From positions 62,001 through 126,000 of the forward strand of contig CALOFW010000018.1 in assembly GCA_942492715.1 (NCBI GenBank): DNA of 64,000 nucleotides, given 5' to 3'. The position numbers were made by a program, and so were the translations under genes. The stretch comes from Sva-07 sp942492715. Lineage in GTDB: Bacteria; Actinomycetota; Acidimicrobiia; Acidimicrobiales; Ilumatobacteraceae. Every line of letters begins with the position of its first letter. Within the stretch, counting starts at the first letter, position 1. Shown in pieces: positions 60,482 to 64,000 of this stretch. The notes beneath the pieces were generated by a model, which had not been told where the DNA came from, did no database searches, and saw nothing but the letters and a program-made list of their open reading frames with translations.

Positions 60482-63400
60482 TCAGAACTCGATGCCGAGT
60501 TCAGGGCCAGCAGAGCGTGTCGCGACGTCGCGTCGGTGCGGTCGGGTCTCGAGACCTTGTTCGGTGAGCCAGCCAGTGAGCGGCACGGCGAGGGCTCGGA
60601 GCTCTGGTCGGTCACTGGTGGAGAGGGTGTCGGCGGTGGCGGCGAGTCGGTCCGCTGCGATGGTGTGTCCGTTGGCCCAGTGCTTCCAGGTGACGAGCGC
60701 GTCGTGTCGGGCTTCGGCGAGTTCGGAGGTGGGGTAGTAGTTGTTGATCTGTCGTCGCCAGACACGGAAATCTCTCACGTCGCGGACGAGATCGCTGCGT
60801 TCGCTGTCGAGCTGGGCGCGCTGCTCCAGGACGGGGCGGGCCTGTTGGGTGACGTGGTGGAGGTGGTGTTCGGCGGCGGTGACGTTGCGTTCAGCGGTGG
60901 GCAGTACACGTCGGGCGTTGCGGCGTTCGCGCCGGCCGCCGTCGTTGATGGTTCGTTCGAGTTGACGGCGATGCTGCTTGGCGTCGTCGAGTGCGCTTCG
61001 GGCGTCGTCGATGGCGTCGTCGTGGGGTTGGCAGGCGGGTTCGAGTTCGTCGAGCAGCACGCGGAGTTCGTTGATGCGTTGATCGACGCGTTCCTCCTCG
61101 TCACGTTCGGCACGGAGCCGTCCGAGCGCGTCGAGGAACTCGGCATGTGCGACTTGGTAGGTCTCGTCGTACCAGGGCGGGATCTGACAGCGCGGCTGGA
61201 CGGCCGGTGCCGGCGGTGTGGGTGTGGTGGCGGCGAGGTCGCGGCGGACACTGGTTGCCGGTCGGTCGGCGCGGTCGCTGGCCAGGACTTGTTCCAGGAG
61301 GTCGACGGCGTCGGCGATGTCGTGGCTGTCGGTGACCACCAAGACCAGGTTCTCGACCTGCCCACGGGTGATTGCGACGTACAACCCGCGACACGTGGTC
61401 GCCGTCGTCGCCAGAGTCGCGGAACGGGTGGCGGTGTCGGACTGGTTACCGGGCTCGGTGGCGGCGTAGCCGAGCTGCACATGTTCAGCGACGTAGCCGG
61501 CGGGCAGCGTGACGGAGCCGTGGCCGTCGATGCGGGTCACGGACAGCGACCCGTCGGCACCGATGGTGTCGATGCTCCAGTAGTCGCGGTTGCGGACGCT
61601 CTCCCCCATCGTGGTTCGCAGGAACCGTTCGTTACGGCGTGTCGTGATCACATCACCAACCGCCAGCTCGAAGCCATCGCCGAGTTCGAGGCGAGTGTCG
61701 CCGAGTTGGCCGAGTTCACAGCGGTGGTCGTGGACGGCAGTGTTGATGGCATCGACGTGGTCGTTGGTGGTGGTCGTGATCGCCACGTACTCGCCGCGAT
61801 CGTGGGCGCCGGCCCAGTAGTGGGCGAGGTTGTCGACATGCTCGTCGAACGGTGCCGCGAAGATGCGGTCATGATCCAAGTAGGCGTCGAGGCCGCCGGG
61901 GTCTCCGTGTCGCAGCTTCAATGACGCGGCCGCTTCCCACTGGTTGTGGAACCGGTGGATCGTGTCGAGCTCGATCGTCCGGCCGGTCGCGCAGAGTTCG
62001 CCGAACATGCCGCCTCGGCCGACTGCCTGGAGTTGGTGGGGGTCACCGACCAACACCAACCGCCACTGTTGGGCGTCGGCGAGGTGTGTGAGTTGGTGGA
62101 GGTCGCCGGTGCCGATCATGCCGGCCTCGTCGACGATCACCGTCGCCCCCGCCGGGAGCCGCCATGGGTGCTCGGGTGGCCGATCGGTTCGTCGCCACTC
62201 GTGCAACAGCTTCGCGACCGTGTCCGACGCCATCTGGGTCTCGGATTCGAGGACGCGGGCCGCCTTCGCCGTCGGCGCCACACCGAACACCACACGTCCC
62301 TGCGCGGCGAGGTCATCGACGGCGGCGGCGAGCATCGTGGTCTTGCCGGCACCGGCCGGGCCGACCACAAGCACCAACCGATCCGACCCCGCCACCGCTG
62401 CGGCGGCTTCGGCTTGCATGACATCGAGTCGGCCCGTCTTCACACCGGTGGACGGTGCGGGTGGTTCGAGTTGTGCGTCCATCGCCCAGCAGATGATGTG
62501 TTCTTCCTGGGCGAGGACGTCGCTGCTGGTGTGATGCCGGGCCGACGGCTCGATCCACACCGACCGCCCATCCGAACCACGCCGACGCGTCGTGGAGTCG
62601 GCAGGGTCGAGATCGACACACTCCGCCAGCACGGTGTCGGTCACGGCGTGCAGCGTGCCCGCCCACTGCCTGCCGTCCATCGCCGGCTGCGAGCGAGCGA
62701 CATCGCAGACGGCCTGGAGAACGTCGAAGCGATGCCACGCCGACCGCTGCTCCGCGACCGCCCCGATCACGTCGCCGACGGTCACCGACGGCTCGACCTC
62801 CGCCTGGTTCCGTGCCGCGGCGTTGATGCTGTGGGTGAGCGTCTCCGCGGTCACGCCGACGGTGGCGGCTTCGGCCAGCCATCGTGAGCGGAGATCACCG
62901 GCACCGTGACCGGACTTGTGGCCACGAGTGTCCGCCGCAGCCTGGCGGCGCATTGCGCCGTCTTCTTTCGAGATCGGGTCACGCCCTTCACGGGCGTAGA
63001 AGTCCGCGAGGAGGCGCTGGTAGGCGCGCTCGACCTGGACGCTGCGTTTCGAGAACTCCTCCAACAACCCGTCGGGAATGCCGGCGATCTCCGCCTGGCC
63101 CTTGACGATTTCCCCGAACACCACCCCGTAGCGGGCGGTCAGCTCGGCGCGCAGCACCGACTGATACACCCCACCCAGCGCCCGCTGGAACCCCTTCAAC
63201 GACCGGGCATCAAGTGCGAACCAGCGCCCGTCGACGGTTTGCACCTTCGAGGAGATCACCACATGGGAATGCAGCTGCGGATCATCCAACCGGCTCGTGG
63301 TCTGGCGGAACATTGCGACCGTCAAGCCCTGCGACTCCGGGTGCAGCCGGGCGCCGTTCGAGCGGACCCGGGTCGTGGACCCGAACCGTTCGACACAGTC

Positions 63401-63769
63401 CACCACTGCCCGGACTGCGACGTCATGACACGCAGCGAGGCCGTCGTCGCCCGACAGCGCCCACCACACCGACAACGACTTCGGCGCCGACAACGTCGCA
63501 TCGAACCCGGCCACCGCCCGCACCACACGACCCGACGACGTCACCCGATTCACGAACGGCGACCCCAACGGTGTCCCACTGTTCGGGTCCCGGCCCTCGA
63601 GCAGGGCTCGCAGATCCTCAGTCGTGACCTCACCAGTGAGGCCGAGCAGCGCCGCCTGGCGTCCGGTCCAGTGGCCGGGTTCTTCACCGTCGGCTTGGGT
63701 CAGATACCGCGTGTAGTAGGCCGCAGTCGTCACCGAGGTGTCCGCGTACAGCGTCGACACCCTCAACAC
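60482..63769 (-). CDS. MobF/TrwC-type conjugative relaxase-helicase
   Basis: The roughly 1095-residue protein has an N-terminal relaxase with paired tyrosines (VTTAAYYTRYL), the catalytic-site segment FDATLSAPKSLSVWW and the histidine triad in DPQLHSHVVISSK. The RecD-like helicase half has Walker A VVGPAGAGKTTML, VIVDEAGMIG (Walker B), LVGDPHQLQAVGRGG and the late motif CRGLYVAITRGQ. A charged coiled-coil tail ends it. It nicks oriT and unwinds the strand for transfer. GTG 63769 gives the usual M-L-R-V-S-T-L-Y opening; GTG 63781 is also possible. It marks an integrated conjugative or mobilisable element. Confidence 0.92.
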   Translation of the reverse strand: MLRVSTLYADTSVTTAAYYTRYLTQADGEEPGHWTGRQAALLGLTGEVTTEDLRALLEGRDPNSGTPLGSPFVNRVTSSGRVVRAVAGFDATLSAPKSLSVWWALSGDDGLAACHDVAVRAVVDCVERFGSTTRVRSNGARLHPESQGLTVAMFRQTTSRLDDPQLHSHVVISSKVQTVDGRWFALDARSLKGFQRALGGVYQSVLRAELTARYGVVFGEIVKGQAEIAGIPDGLLEEFSKRSVQVERAYQRLLADFYAREGRDPISKEDGAMRRQAAADTRGHKSGHGAGDLRSRWLAEAATVGVTAETLTHSINAAARNQAEVEPSVTVGDVIGAVAEQRSAWHRFDVLQAVCDVARSQPAMDGRQWAGTLHAVTDTVLAECVDLDPADSTTRRRGSDGRSVWIEPSARHHTSSDVLAQEEHIICWAMDAQLEPPAPSTGVKTGRLDVMQAEAAAAVAGSDRLVLVVGPAGAGKTTMLAAAVDDLAAQGRVVFGVAPTAKAARVLESETQMASDTVAKLLHEWRRTDRPPEHPWRLPAGATVIVDEAGMIGTGDLHQLTHLADAQQWRLVLVGDPHQLQAVGRGGMFGELCATGRTIELDTIHRFHNQWEAAASLKLRHGDPGGLDAYLDHDRIFAAPFDEHVDNLAHYWAGAHDRGEYVAITTTTNDHVDAINTAVHDHRCELGQLGDTRLELGDGFELAVGDVITTRRNERFLRTTMGESVRNRDYWSIDTIGADGSLSVTRIDGHGSVTLPAGYVAEHVQLGYAATEPGNQSDTATRSATLATTATTCRGLYVAITRGQVENLVLVVTDSHDIADAVDLLEQVLASDRADRPATSVRRDLAATTPTPPAPAVQPRCQIPPWYDETYQVAHAEFLDALGRLRAERDEEERVDQRINELRVLLDELEPACQPHDDAIDDARSALDDAKQHRRQLERTINDGGRRERRNARRVLPTAERNVTAAEHHLHHVTQQARPVLEQRAQLDSERSDLVRDVRDFRVWRRQINNYYPTSELAEARHDALVTWKHWANGHTIAADRLAATADTLSTSDRPELRALAVPLTGWLTEQGLETRPHRRDVATRSAGPELGIEF

Positions 63770-63851
63770 GATGACTCCCACGAGCCCGCGGGCACCTGTC
63801 TGTCATTGCTACCTCGCGAGTCGAACCAGAAGGTGTGTTCCATCAGCGGGC

Positions 63852-64000
63852 CTACACGCTGAACAGACGCGACGACTGCGCCGCAGTCTTCGAACGACGA
63901 CGGGACGGGCCAGCCGTGGGGACGGGTTCGACCGTGGTGGAGTTGATGATCGCGTCGGCGTCATCGTCGGGTGCTTCGAGCGGTGGCCACACCGTGATCC
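63852..64000 (-). CDS. C-terminal end of an unidentified gene of the mobile region (partial)
   Basis: A minus-strand frame enters from the right edge and stops at 63852-63854. The visible 49 residues read ITVWPPLEAPDDDADAIINSTT and end AAQSSRLFSV, a low-complexity tail with a basic patch (PSRRRSK). In similar regions the gene before the relaxase is often a coupling protein or a DNA-binding protein, but nothing here decides that. Confidence 0.5.
   Translation of the reverse strand, partial: ITVWPPLEAPDDDADAIINSTTVEPVPTAGPSRRRSKTAAQSSRLFSV

Overview
The window is GC-rich DNA with dense, overlapping operons, frequent GTG starts, many Cys-anchored lipoproteins, and a bacterial A/V-type ATPase beside cytochrome bd and a selenocysteine formate dehydrogenase. 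This suggests an actinobacterium, perhaps of the Acidimicrobiia (Ilumatobacter-like). That placement is inferred from gene content and codon use, not from a marker gene.

Layout: 0.1-7.0 kb is a V/A-type ATPase operon ([C?]-I-K-F-E-A-B-D) ending in a universal stress protein. 7.0-11.8 kb is a mosaic of a MarR regulator, a small membrane protein, a decayed solute-binding-protein copy, a glycine-zipper protein, a secreted alpha/beta hydrolase and gene remnants. 11.8-17.6 kb is a membrane-lipid cluster: an AarF/UbiB kinase, a kinase-flippase fusion and two PAP2 phosphatases. 17.6-20.8 kb holds a DUF389 protein, an intact solute-binding lipoprotein and two truncated gene copies that meet at one junction. 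20.8-26.5 kb has a lipoprotein, a large secreted protein broken by three frameshifts, a VOC protein and an IS481 element. 26.7-32.6 kb is a formate dehydrogenase operon with an in-frame UGA and a SECIS-like hairpin, and an apparently frameshifted fdhD.

32.8-52.9 kb looks like one functional unit. A MalT/LAL-type LuxR regulator sits between a GMC oxidoreductase-Rieske operon and a cytochrome b operon that continues into an ALDH3-type aldehyde dehydrogenase, NDH-2 and an alkyl sulfatase. cydABCD and a ferritin-like protein follow. Three promoters here (GMC, cytochrome b operon, cydA) share a conserved composite inverted repeat, TCACCC-N7-GGGTGA-N7-TCACCC, not shared by the other gene starts I inspected. 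I infer a single regulon: alkyl sulfate to fatty alcohol (sulfatase), to aldehyde (GMC enzyme), to fatty acid (ALDH3), with electrons passing through NDH-2, cytochrome b and bd oxidase. This is the best candidate for an undescribed system in the window.

52.9-64 kb is accessory DNA: a cydA remnant, two related lipoproteins, a degraded tyrosine integrase beside a tRNA-Ala 3' fragment (att scar), a further MarR copy, a beta-lactamase-fold serine hydrolase, and the start of a conjugative or mobilisable region with a TrwC/MobF relaxase-helicase. Gene fragments and partial duplications recur through the window, showing repeated rearrangement.
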